Source of the DNA: PNON01 sp963757065
GTDB taxonomy: Bacteria > Chloroflexota > Anaerolineae > Anaerolineales > Anaerolineaceae
Length of the DNA: 64,000 nt
Direction: 5' to 3'
NCBI GenBank assembly: GCA_963757065.1
Contig: CAVWQC010000007.1
Coordinates: forward strand, 806,001-870,000
Of the stretch, positions 45,020 to 52,505 are shown piece after piece. Position 1 is the stretch's first letter. Each line of letters opens with the position of its first letter. The notes under the pieces were generated by a model. It saw nothing but the letters and a program-made list of their open reading frames with translations. It did not search any database and was not told the origin of the DNA. The translations under genes were made by a program, and so were the position numbers.

Positions 45020-45050
45020 AAAAAATAAGTGGATAAGATTGATATCCACT
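45020..45050 (-). terminator. Terminator of the arsR-thioredoxin unit
   Basis: On the minus strand AGTGGATA-N7-TATCCACT is followed by TATTTTTTATTC, 11 nt after the thioredoxin-like gene. It separates that unit from the permease gene. Confidence 0.75.
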
Positions 45051-45060
45051 TTAAAGACTT

Positions 45061-45297
45061 TTATGTAGTCAGCCAGTCTGAAATTTCTTTTTCGCTTGGA
45101 ATTCTGCCAGCGGAAACTAATTTTTCATTAATGACGAGACCTGGAGTTGATAGGATCGGGTATTTCATGATCTCTGCATAATCAGTCACTTTTTCGATTT
45201 CAGCATCCAAGGCAAGAGTTTCAACAACTTTCCTGGTTGTAGCTTCGAGACGTTTGCAATTTGCACAACCTGAACCAAGCACTTTAATATTGACCAT
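45061..45297 (-). CDS. Thioredoxin-family small redox disulfide protein
   Basis: About 78 residues with a thioredoxin/glutaredoxin fold: VNIKVLGSGCANCKRLEATTRKV has the redox CxxC (CANC) and STPGLVINEKLVSAGRIPS the cis-Pro loop. Such proteins usually accompany PF03773 permeases and ArsR regulators. ATG 45297 has GGAGG 5 nt upstream and starts 1 nt after the arsR stop. Confidence 0.87.
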   Translation of the reverse strand: MVNIKVLGSGCANCKRLEATTRKVVETLALDAEIEKVTDYAEIMKYPILSTPGLVINEKLVSAGRIPSEKEISDWLTT

Positions 45298-45298
45298 A

Positions 45299-45686
45299 TT
45301 ATCCTCCACCATGTAGATTATTTATTGCAGGGTTACAATGCGGACAGTTGCATTTAACCTTGGTGTTAATCGTTTCATCGATAACTATACCCGTCAACCT
45401 GGTAGCAGCATCCAGGAGATCGTAAATTTGGGGAGTAATTACCCGATAGAAAATGTTCCATCCATCCCTTCGATCAACAATGATGCCTGCTTCACGCAAT
45501 ACTGCCAGTTGTTGGGAAATAAAAGCCTGCCTTAATCCCAGATAAGCTTCCATATGGCAAACGCAATGTTCGCCATCCCGCAAAATATTAATAATGGAAA
45601 TTCTGGCTGGATGGGCAAGAACCTTGAAAAACTGCGTTTGAATTTCCAGAGTGGTCGTTTATTGTGGATTCGTTAATCATATTCAT
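45299..45686 (-). CDS. Second ArsR-family regulator (one frameshift)
   Basis: About 129 residues after removing one base near 45648. LEIQTQFFKVLAHPARISIINIL opens the winged helix, GEHCVCHMEAYLGLRQAFISQQLAVL contains CVC and the recognition helix, and the tail KCNCPHCNPA is Cys-rich like that of the first ArsR. ATG 45686 gives MNMINEST, like the MNMN start of the first; there is no Shine-Dalgarno. The two proteins are clear paralogues and share an operator sequence. Confidence 0.82.
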
Positions 45687-45701
45687 AATATTGAATATGA
45701 T
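45676..45701. promoter_or_regulatory. ArsR operator, copy 2
   Basis: ATCATATTCA-N6-TGAATATGAT has perfect 10-bp arms and covers the -10 edge and the start codon of the second arsR. Confidence 0.7.
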
Positions 45702-45727
45702 TTTACTTCACATTATCCCGATGTCAA
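45700..45727 (-). promoter_or_regulatory. Promoter of the second arsR gene
   Basis: On the minus strand TTGACA (45727-45722) and TAAAAT (45705-45700) are 16 bp apart, with the ArsR operator beginning at the -10 box. Confidence 0.7.
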
Positions 45728-45821
45728 GGATAATCACGAATAAGTCGGTTTTACCTAAAAAGATGAACAGTTTACCAGTATAATCATCTGCAAACACGGA
45801 ATATTAATTATCGAGGATTAC

Positions 45822-47204
45822 ATGAAAAGAAGATCTGCGTCAATCATTGGCATATTTATGGTCATGACCCTGGTTTTACAAAGTTGCACGACCATAAAAC
45901 ATGCTGTTCAAAAAATGTTTCCTGATAATCGACCCAATTTTCTGATCATTATCACTGACGACCAGCGCTTTGATACCATGCAATATATGCCGCAGACACA
46001 GGAGAAGATTTTTGAGCAAGGTGTCACTTTTACACATGGATATATAACCACTCCGTTATGTTGTCCTTCACGGGTAGGGATCCTGACAGGTGCTTATGCA
46101 CATGATACATTAGTACGAACTAATTTTGAAGAGAACCTCAACCGAACGGTTATCGATGATATGCATGCACAAGGCTACTTCACCGGTCTGGTGGGCAAGT
46201 ATCTTAATACATGGAAAGGCGACCCCCGCCCGGAGTATGATTTCTGGGTGACCTACTTCAAAGGTGAATCACCATATACTAACCCGGTGTTGAATTCTAA
46301 CGGACGTTGGTTTACACATATCGGCTACATAACGGATATCCTTGGAACATATTCGCTGCAATTTATTAAAGAGGCTCTAGGGCAAAACAAACCCTGGATA
46401 CTGATTTATACACCCATAGCTCCACATGCTTCAGCTGAACCATTCGAGGGGGACCAAAACTTATATACCGACCTGGAGCCCTACCGCCCCCCTTCCTTTA
46501 ATGAAGCAGACGTATCAGATAAACCCGGTTGGTTGGAGAAAAAACCATTAATGGATGAAAAGGAAATCGCAGCCATTGATAAATTTCGACGTGATCAGAT
46601 ACTCACACTTGTCTCGCTGGATCGGGCAGTGGGGATGTTAATTGATTCACTCGAATTTGAAGGTGAATTAGATAATACTTTTATTCTGTTTATGTCGGAT
46701 AATGGTAAGTTCTGGGGCGAACACCGCATTTCTTCTAAAAACAGTTTTTATGAAGAAGCAGTAAAAGTGCCTTTTGCTATTCGTTACCCTCCGTTGATTC
46801 CAGAACCATATATTGATGATCACCTGGTTGCCAATATCGATATTGCGCCGACCATCTATGAATTATCCAAAGTGAAACCCGGAGGACTGCCCATGGACGG
46901 GATATCCCTGGTTGGTCTTCTGAACAAAACTATACCCTGGCGAGACAGTTTATTGATAGAAGGATGGCCGCCAAGAGGTTTCTATTCTGCTCTACATACT
47001 GGAAATTATGTCTATGCTGAAACGCAGGGAGATCGCAGTGAGTTCTATGATCTGCAAACAGATCCGTATGAATTGAATAACCTGATCAATGATCCCGCAT
47101 TCCAGGAAATGATCAAGGAATACCAGGCAAAACTCAATCTTGTTCGTGAGCCAATCGATGTCCCCACACCGGTTCCGGATGAAAACACAAATGGTACTCC
47201 CTGA
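45822..47204 (+). CDS. Sulfatase-family lipoprotein
   Basis: 460 residues. The signal peptide ends in a lipobox-like LQSC (Cys22), so the enzyme is probably surface- or membrane-attached. Type I sulfatase features: NFLIIITDDQRFD with metal-binding Asp pair, and CCPSR (residues 80-84), the CxPSR site whose Cys80 is converted to formylglycine, then ILTGAY. FMSDNGKFWGEH supplies the later Asp/Asn metal ligands. Substrate may be a sulfated glycan or other sulfate ester. Stand-alone gene on the plus strand. Confidence 0.87.
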   Translation: MKRRSASIIGIFMVMTLVLQSCTTIKHAVQKMFPDNRPNFLIIITDDQRFDTMQYMPQTQEKIFEQGVTFTHGYITTPLCCPSRVGILTGAYAHDTLVRTNFEENLNRTVIDDMHAQGYFTGLVGKYLNTWKGDPRPEYDFWVTYFKGESPYTNPVLNSNGRWFTHIGYITDILGTYSLQFIKEALGQNKPWILIYTPIAPHASAEPFEGDQNLYTDLEPYRPPSFNEADVSDKPGWLEKKPLMDEKEIAAIDKFRRDQILTLVSLDRAVGMLIDSLEFEGELDNTFILFMSDNGKFWGEHRISSKNSFYEEAVKVPFAIRYPPLIPEPYIDDHLVANIDIAPTIYELSKVKPGGLPMDGISLVGLLNKTIPWRDSLLIEGWPPRGFYSALHTGNYVYAETQGDRSEFYDLQTDPYELNNLINDPAFQEMIKEYQAKLNLVREPIDVPTPVPDENTNGTP

Positions 47205-47297
47205 AATGAGAGGGATTACAGCAGCTATTGGTCAGCCGGAAAACTGTTAATACATCCATTAGAATTATTAATCCTTTTAAAGTAGGTCTATCAATAT

Positions 47298-48805
47298 ATG
47301 AATTACCTCCTGGCATCAGCCCCTATTATTCTTTTACTTGCTTTATTGACAATATTTAAGTGGAGTGGAAAGCTGGCTGGCACGGTAAGCTGGTTATTTT
47401 CAGTAGTCATAGCCAGCTTATTTTTTGGATTATCTCTTGATGTTTTCTGGGTTTCTCAAGCCAAAGGATTAATTTTCTCAATTTATGTTTTACTTGTGCT
47501 TTGGTCTGCTCTTCTACTCTACAACTTCAATAATAGAATTGGCGGTATTTCTGCGTCTGACTCAATGGCTGCAAACGAAAATCCCTGATCCTACCTTGTT
47601 AAAAATTCTACTGGCCTGGGCTTTCACAGGTATTTTGGAGGGGATTGCAGGATTTGGGTTACCCATTGCAGTTGCAGCACCCATGCTTGCTGGCTTGGGT
47701 GTATCTCCCCTTATTGCTGTTGTTGCTTCTGCAATCGGGAATACCTGGTCTGTATCCTTAGGCAATATGGGAATGGTCATGCAGGTGCTTACAGGTATTT
47801 CCGGACTGGAAGAAATGGTCCTTGTTCCGACAATTGCTCTCATGATGGGTATTGCCTGCATCCTGACTGGATTGGCTGTCGCATCAGTACTGGGAGAAAT
47901 AAGAAAGTGGAAAGAAGTCATCATCATCGGGATTTTTATGGCAATGGTCCAGTATGGATTGGCAGCTATTGGATTAATTCCTTTATCCGCATTTGGTGCT
48001 GCTGTTTCCGGTTTAGCACTGGGTATGATTATAAGTAAAAAATCATCTGTAATGAGTCCAAAACTACCCATATCCAACCCATTAATTGCCACGTTTCTTA
48101 AGTTATGGTTTTTTGGTAGTGTTAATGCTGCTGATCTTTATTAATGGACCGATTCGCGATATTCTTTTCCCAATTTTATGGAAGTATCCATTCCCGGAAG
48201 TTTCCACCCTGCTAGGATTTGTTACCCCGGCTGGTTATGGTCAAATTTTCCGCTGGTTTGCATACCCTGCAACATTGATTTCTATTGCAATTCTTGCCAG
48301 CTTTATTTTCTTTAGAAAACTGCAGGTGGCTGCTTCCGATACCTTTGTTCAAGCCTTCAAGGATACTGTCAAATCGGCGGGTCCGGCCACAATTGGAATA
48401 ATATCAACTATTGGATTGGCCATGGTAATGGATCATTCTGGAATGACCTTTCTGATTGCCCAGGGATTAAGTGACCTGACGGGAAGATTTTTCCCCATCG
48501 TCTCTCCGCTGGTTGGAATGATAGGATGCTTTGCTACAGGTAGTAATTCAAATTCAAATGTCCTTTTTGTTTCGCTTCAAAAAAACGTAGCTGCCATAAT
48601 TGCAATTTCTCCGGTCATTCTCGTTGCTGCGCAAACCGCTGGAGGTTCATTGGGGAGTATGATCGCTCCCGCAAAATTGATCATTGGATGCAGTACTGTG
48701 AACATGGCAGGTAAAGAGGGTTTGGTATTAAGGAAGACTTTGCCTTATGGCATAGGTATAGCGCTCATAATTGGGATAACAGGATTAATATTGAGCTTGT
48801 TTTGA
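47298..48805 (+). CDS. L-lactate permease (LctP/LldP) family transporter, two frameshifts
   Basis: About 501 residues after correction, with many hydrophobic helices. Family blocks: LLAWAFTGILEGIAGFGLPIAVAAPMLAGLG, SAIGNTWSVSLGNMG, GPATIGIISTIGLAMVMDHSGMT (shown here in parts), CFATGSNSNSNVLF and AAQTAGGSLGSMIAPAKLIIGCST near the C-terminus. Single inserted bases near 47530 and 48110 cause the frame changes. It would import lactate, glycolate or a similar hydroxy acid with protons. Confidence 0.82.
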
Positions 48806-48899
48806 CCAGTATTTATTATAAGAATTTCTGATGGAAACCTCTCCTCAAATCTTTTTATTGTCTCGTTTTTCTATATCGGGGGTGGAGAAGACCCAAAGC

Positions 48900-48928
48900 T
48901 TGACAATCAAGGGATACCTTGTTAAAAT
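48900..48928 (+). promoter_or_regulatory. Promoter of tRNA-Phe
   Basis: TTGACA (48900-48905), 17 bp, TAAAAT (48923-48928), about 26 nt before the tRNA gene. Confidence 0.75.
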
Positions 48929-48954
48929 CACGCCTGCATTCAATATGGATGCTG

Positions 48955-49027
48955 GCCGAGATAGCTCAGTTGGTAGAGCATGCGACTGAAAATCGCAGTG
49001 TCCGCAGTCCGATTCTGCGTCTCGGCA
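48955..49027 (+). tRNA. tRNA-Phe (GAA)
   Basis: 73 nt cloverleaf: acceptor GCCGAGA/TCTCGGC, D-arm GCTC-GAGC, anticodon loop CTGAAAA with GAA, T-arm CGCAG-TCCGATT-CTGCG. CCA is not encoded. A terminator follows. Confidence 0.95.
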
Positions 49028-49032
49028 CAAAA

Positions 49033-49065
49033 TAAGACATCCATTAAGCGGGGTGTCTTTTTTTG
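49033..49065 (+). terminator. Terminator after tRNA-Phe
   Basis: AAGACATCC and GGGTGTCTT pair (one T-G) around a short loop, followed by seven T. Confidence 0.8.
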
Positions 49066-49102
49066 TGCGGGATAATGTTTTCGAAAAGCATAAATAATAA
49101 GG

Positions 49103-49131
49103 TTGACGGATTAATTTGTTTTGAGTATAAT
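49103..49131 (+). promoter_or_regulatory. Promoter of tRNA-Gly/tRNA-Cys
   Basis: TTGACG (49103-49108), 17 bp, TATAAT (49126-49131), about 65 nt before tRNA-Gly. Confidence 0.75.
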
Positions 49132-49197
49132 CCGGTCGTTCGTTGTAAATGACGGATACATGGGATACCAACAGCAAGACCCATAAGGCAGTAAATT

Positions 49198-49270
49198 GCG
49201 GGCATGGTTCAGTTGGTGGAACGTCTCCTTGCCAAGGAGAAGGTCGTGGGTTCAAGTCCCACTGCCCGCT
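49198..49270 (+). tRNA. tRNA-Gly (GCC)
   Basis: 73 nt: acceptor GCGGGCA/TGCCCGC, anticodon stem TCTCC/GGAGA with loop TTGCCAA giving GCC, T-arm GTGGG-TTCAAGT-CCCAC. CCA not encoded. Confidence 0.95.
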
Positions 49271-49332
49271 CAGATGATCAAGGCTGATACAAGTGGATTG
49301 TAGTTATTCCGTTTGTATCAGCCGATTATTTA

Positions 49333-49403
49333 GGCGACGTGGCCAAGTGGCAAGGCAAGGGTCTGCAAAATCCTCATCAGGGGTTCAAATCCCCTCGTCG
49401 CCT
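49333..49403 (+). tRNA. tRNA-Cys (GCA)
   Basis: 71 nt: acceptor GGCGACG/CGTCGCC, anticodon loop CTGCAAA giving GCA, T-arm AGGGG-TTCAAAT-CCCCT. Its 3' end is the start of a 54-bp tandem duplication. Confidence 0.93.
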
Positions 49404-49502
49404 CTCTTTTTTCTTAAAGCTCATCAGGATACACTTCGCAAAATCCCCTCGTCGCCTCTCATTTTTCTAAAGCTCATCAGGATACACTTCGCTAAAATCC
49501 CC
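49387..49502 (+). repeat. 54-bp tandem repeat beginning in the 3' end of tRNA-Cys
   Basis: Unit 1 (49387-49440) starts with the T-arm/acceptor end of tRNA-Cys (AAATCCCCTCGTCGCCTCTC) and runs through AGCTCATCAGGATACACTTC. Unit 2 (49441-49494) repeats this with a few small differences, and a third copy begins (AAATCCCC at about 49495) but stops. The second tRNA 3' end has no tRNA body in front of it. Looks like a local slippage duplication or a remnant of integration at the tRNA. Confidence 0.75.
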
Positions 49503-49527
49503 ATAACTCGGATTAATTTATTTGGTT

Positions 49528-49619
49528 TGTCATTTCGACGAACGAAGTGAGGAGAAATCCTATGCTTAAATTAGATTTCTCGTTTCGAAATTCACCGAAT
49601 TTCTTCACTCGAAATGACA
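49528..49619. repeat. Imperfect inverted repeat element with TGTCATTTCG ends
   Basis: The ends TGTCATTTCG and CGAAATGACA are reverse complements. Internal GAAGTGAGGAGAAATC and its partner AGATTTCTCGTTTCG add further symmetry. Similar TGTCATTTCGAGCGAAG-type palindromes are scattered between genes in many bacterial genomes as small non-coding repeats; I recognise the type from memory. It lies between the tRNA repeats and a terminator. Confidence 0.65.
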
Positions 49620-49633
49620 GTATTTAAATAAAA

Positions 49634-49660
49634 AAAACCTCACTTCATCAGTGAGGTTTT
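49634..49660. terminator. Bidirectional terminator
   Basis: AAAACCTCAC-TTCATCA-GTGAGGTTTT forms a 10-bp stem with A- and T-runs on both sides, between the tRNA locus (+) and the ligase-like gene (-). Confidence 0.88.
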
Positions 49661-49669
49661 TATCTGTAT

Positions 49670-50914
49670 CTACCGGAGCAGCGATCTGGCTCGTAATGTG
49701 GCTGGCTGCCGGATCGAGGTCTTTTGCCGCTGAATTCGTGAATGTGAATATGGAATGAACACTTCCAATTCCGCCTGGACCTCGCTGGCTTTCTCAACGA
49801 GACCATAGCGGGAAGCACCAAGGTAGAGAATTTCCAAAATCAAATTGCGATACGATATTCCTTCTGCATTGGCGATCACACACAGATCGCTAAATCCGGG
49901 GGACAAACCTGGCAAGGAATTGATCTCCAACAAGAACGGTTTTCCGGCGCTATTGCAACGGAAATCGATGCGGGAAACATCCACTGCACCAATGGCTTGA
50001 TGTCCACGGATGGCAAGGTTTTGGAGTGTTCTGGCGAATGACGCGGAGATTTTTGCCGGGCAAATAAAATCCGGAACGCCTTCCTGACCGACAACCAGAG
50101 TTTTTGCATCGTGGCCATAGACACCAGGGGTGATGGATCTGGAATTATCCACTTCCAGTACAGGCATACGATGGAATCCATCTTCCTGGTAATACTGAGG
50201 ATGGAGACTGTATGGTTTACCATCCGGGCGACCCAATACACCCACAGTAAATTCGCGGCCGGATAGATATTCTTCCACAAGGGCAGGCTGGTTATATTTT
50301 TCAATAACCCATTTTATCCTGGCTCGAAGTTCATAGCTGTTATTGCAGATGGATGAAGCTCCCATCCCCATACCGGTACCTTCTCGAGAGGGCTTAACAA
50401 ATACCGGGTATTTGAGTGACGGGTCAATAGGTTCATTACCTGTTACAAATTCCTGAAATGGAGCAACTGGCAACCCAACATCACGCCAAACTCGTTTGGT
50501 TAAAGTCTTATCGAGGGCGATGGCATTGGCAGTGACCCTTGATGCAGTATATGGAATATGCATCATTTCAAACACTGCTGGAGCCTGGGCTTCGCGTCCA
50601 TCTCCGCCAAGACCTTCAGATATGTTGAAAACGATGTCAGGGACGACATCTCTCAAGTTGTTTGGTAAGTTGATATCCGCTGGAATAAATACGGTGTGAT
50701 GACCATCCGATTCGATCGCTGCTCGAATTGCATCGATCGTCTCTTCTTTGTCAAACTCCGCGCCGGCGTCCTCGGGTCCATTTGTTGGTAGTGATGCCCC
50801 CCCCTTTACGTTAGCTACGATGGCGACCCGCCATTTCTTGACTGGGCGCGGCCTACTACTGGGAGGTTTATCGCTTTCTTCTGATTCCGTTTCGTACATC
50901 TTAATTTCATCCAT
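49670..50914 (-). CDS. D-alanine-D-alanine ligase-like ATP-grasp protein
   Basis: 414 residues. After a charged low-complexity N-terminus (1-27), VAIVANVKGG starts the preATP-grasp part; VFNISEGLGGDGREAQAPAVFEMM and PYTASRVTANAIALDKTLTKRVW follow D-Ala-D-Ala ligases closely. The ATP-grasp core has YPVFVKPSREGTGMGMGASS, ALVEEYLSGREFTVGVLG and SRIDFRCNSAGKPFLLEINSLPGLSP with Mg-binding Asp/Glu/Asn. The C-terminal 40 residues (rich in Arg/Ser/Gln) are extra. It could make peptidoglycan dipeptide or ligate other amino acids, since many Ddl paralogues do so. Confidence 0.78.
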   Translation of the reverse strand: MDEIKMYETESEESDKPPSSRPRPVKKWRVAIVANVKGGASLPTNGPEDAGAEFDKEETIDAIRAAIESDGHHTVFIPADINLPNNLRDVVPDIVFNISEGLGGDGREAQAPAVFEMMHIPYTASRVTANAIALDKTLTKRVWRDVGLPVAPFQEFVTGNEPIDPSLKYPVFVKPSREGTGMGMGASSICNNSYELRARIKWVIEKYNQPALVEEYLSGREFTVGVLGRPDGKPYSLHPQYYQEDGFHRMPVLEVDNSRSITPGVYGHDAKTLVVGQEGVPDFICPAKISASFARTLQNLAIRGHQAIGAVDVSRIDFRCNSAGKPFLLEINSLPGLSPGFSDLCVIANAEGISYRNLILEILYLGASRYGLVEKASEVQAELEVFIPYSHSRIQRQKTSIRQPATLRARSLLR

Positions 50915-51092
50915 TATTTTTCTACTCCTGATAATAATCTAATACCAAAAAATGAGTATAAGTCCTTTTTGTATTAATGCAAGGGTTTTTAATACTATTT
51001 AACCAATTATTAATATAACTATAATAATCAGGATTTTCGAATAGTGGAAATAAGCATAAATATTTATTTTGAGGAGAAGCTGTTCCAAAGGT

Positions 51093-51173
51093 ATGGTTAT
51101 CAACAAATCTGAAAAATTGCAGAAAAAACTAACACGGCTGCTTGCCAAAGCAGGAATGGTAGGGTATCCTTAA
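51093..51173 (+). CDS. Possible small ORF just before tRNA-Sec
   Basis: A 26-codon frame starting ATG 51093 encodes a basic, possibly amphipathic peptide (MVINKSEKLQKKLTRLLAKAG then MVGYP) and stops 3 nt before tRNA-Sec. GAGGAG lies about 16 nt upstream, farther than usual. It may be chance; no homologue is known to me. Confidence 0.2.
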   Translation: MVINKSEKLQKKLTRLLAKAGMVGYP

Positions 51174-51176
51174 TTC

Positions 51177-51270
51177 GGGAGTGGTTGAGTTCCGGTGGGC
51201 TCCCCGGTCTTCAAAACCGGTGGCGGGTCGCGTTGCGGGCCGCTGTGGGTTCGACACCCATCCATTCCCG
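51177..51270 (+). tRNA. selC: tRNA-Sec (TCA), selenocysteine
   Basis: Long tRNA of about 94 nt with an 8-bp acceptor GGGAGTGG/CCATTCCC (one G-T), a long D-stem, anticodon stem CCGGT/ACCGG with loop CTTCAAA giving TCA, a large GC-rich extra arm (GCGGGTCGCGTTGCGGGCCGC region) and T-arm TGGG-TTCGACA-CCCA. This matches bacterial SelC architecture. A T-run follows directly. The genome must therefore carry selA, selB and selD elsewhere. Confidence 0.93.
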
Positions 51271-51295
51271 CCTTTTTTATTAATATTGAGGATAA

Positions 51296-52495
51296 ATGCT
51301 GGACCAAACAGAAGTCTATAACCCGATCATAGCAAAAGTTTTTGCAATTCAAAGTTATTCCACTGGAACACAGCGCGATCATTACATAGTCAAGTTTACC
51401 GGTAAGTTATATTCAGATGATTCCGCCGCTGCATATGAAGAATTGCATACTGCCTTATCAAACTACCAATTAACGCCATTGTTCAGGGTGGAATCTGGTG
51501 AGCAGGTGATCTACCTGGTAAAAGAAGCACCCAAGTTAAAAATTGGAAGCCCGGTTGTAAACCTGGTGCTATTTATTTTGACATTAATTTCTGTCATCAT
51601 CAGCGGGGTAATATTCACTTATAGTGGCCCCGTTGATACTGGTTTTATTCCATTAGCCCTGGATATGATTCGTCATTTACCCGACGGTATCCCATTTGCC
51701 ATTAGTCTTCTGGCGATCTTATCTGCTCACGAGTTTGGCCATTACTTTGCAGGCCGTTACCACAAAACACTGGTAACACTACCTTACTTTATACCTTTCC
51801 CGTTCAGTGCTTTTGGTACGATGGGAGCTTTCATTCAAATGAAGCAGATTCCCCGCAATCGAAACCATTTATTGGATATCGGTCTTGCCGGACCGGTGGC
51901 CGGCTTCATCGTTGCAGTCCCGGTTTTGTTGATCGGACTTGCGTTATCAAAAGTAGGGCAGATCCCCACTTCTTTCCCGGCTGGCCAGGGATTCCAGATC
52001 GAAGGAAATTCGATCATTTACCTTTTACTGAAGTACATCACCTTTGGCAAGTTGCTTCCTGAGCCGGCAACAATGGGTGGAATATCTCCAATCATTTACT
52101 GGATCAAATACTTCTTTACCGGGCATCCTCTACCCTTAGGAGGCTTTGATGTAATGCTGCATCCGGTCGCATGGGCAGGTTGGGCAGGAATATTAGTGAC
52201 TTCCCTCAATTTGATCCCTGCCGGGCAGTTGGATGGGGGGCATATTTTTTATGTACTTTTTGACCAGAAATGGGCGAAAAGGATCCTACCCGTGATCATC
52301 ATTATTCTGGGCTGGTCTTGGATTGATATGGAATGGTTGGTGGTTATGGGTTGTGTTGATACTTTTCTTTGGCCGGTCGCATGCAGAACTTCTTGATCAA
52401 ATAACTCCGCTGGATAATAAAAGGAAAATTTTGGGAGTTGTTGCACTCATTCTTTTCTTCCTGGTATTTATTCCAGTTCCACTTATTCTTGTATA
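51296..52495 (+). CDS. Site-2 protease family membrane metalloprotease (M50), one frameshift
   Basis: About 399 residues. Zinc motif HExxH is HEFGHYF in AILSAHEFGHYFAGRYHK; the third ligand lies in NLIPAGQLDGGHIFYVLF. FTYSGPVDTGF and several hydrophobic segments surround them, as in the YdiL/S2P-like family of Chloroflexota and plant EGY-type proteases. The gene closes too early at 52396; removing one G near 52340 restores LWVVLILFFGRSHAELLDQ and continues to TAA 52493-52495. Cleaves membrane-embedded substrates; target unknown. Confidence 0.85.
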
Positions 52496-52505
52496 ATTAA
52501 TTGTT

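Noticed and set aside
49441..49460. A second tRNA-Cys gene
   Set aside because: Only the T-arm and acceptor end is repeated; no D-arm or anticodon arm precedes it.
49387..49502. CRISPR array at the tandem repeat
   Set aside because: Only about two units, no unique spacers between repeats and no cas genes in the window.
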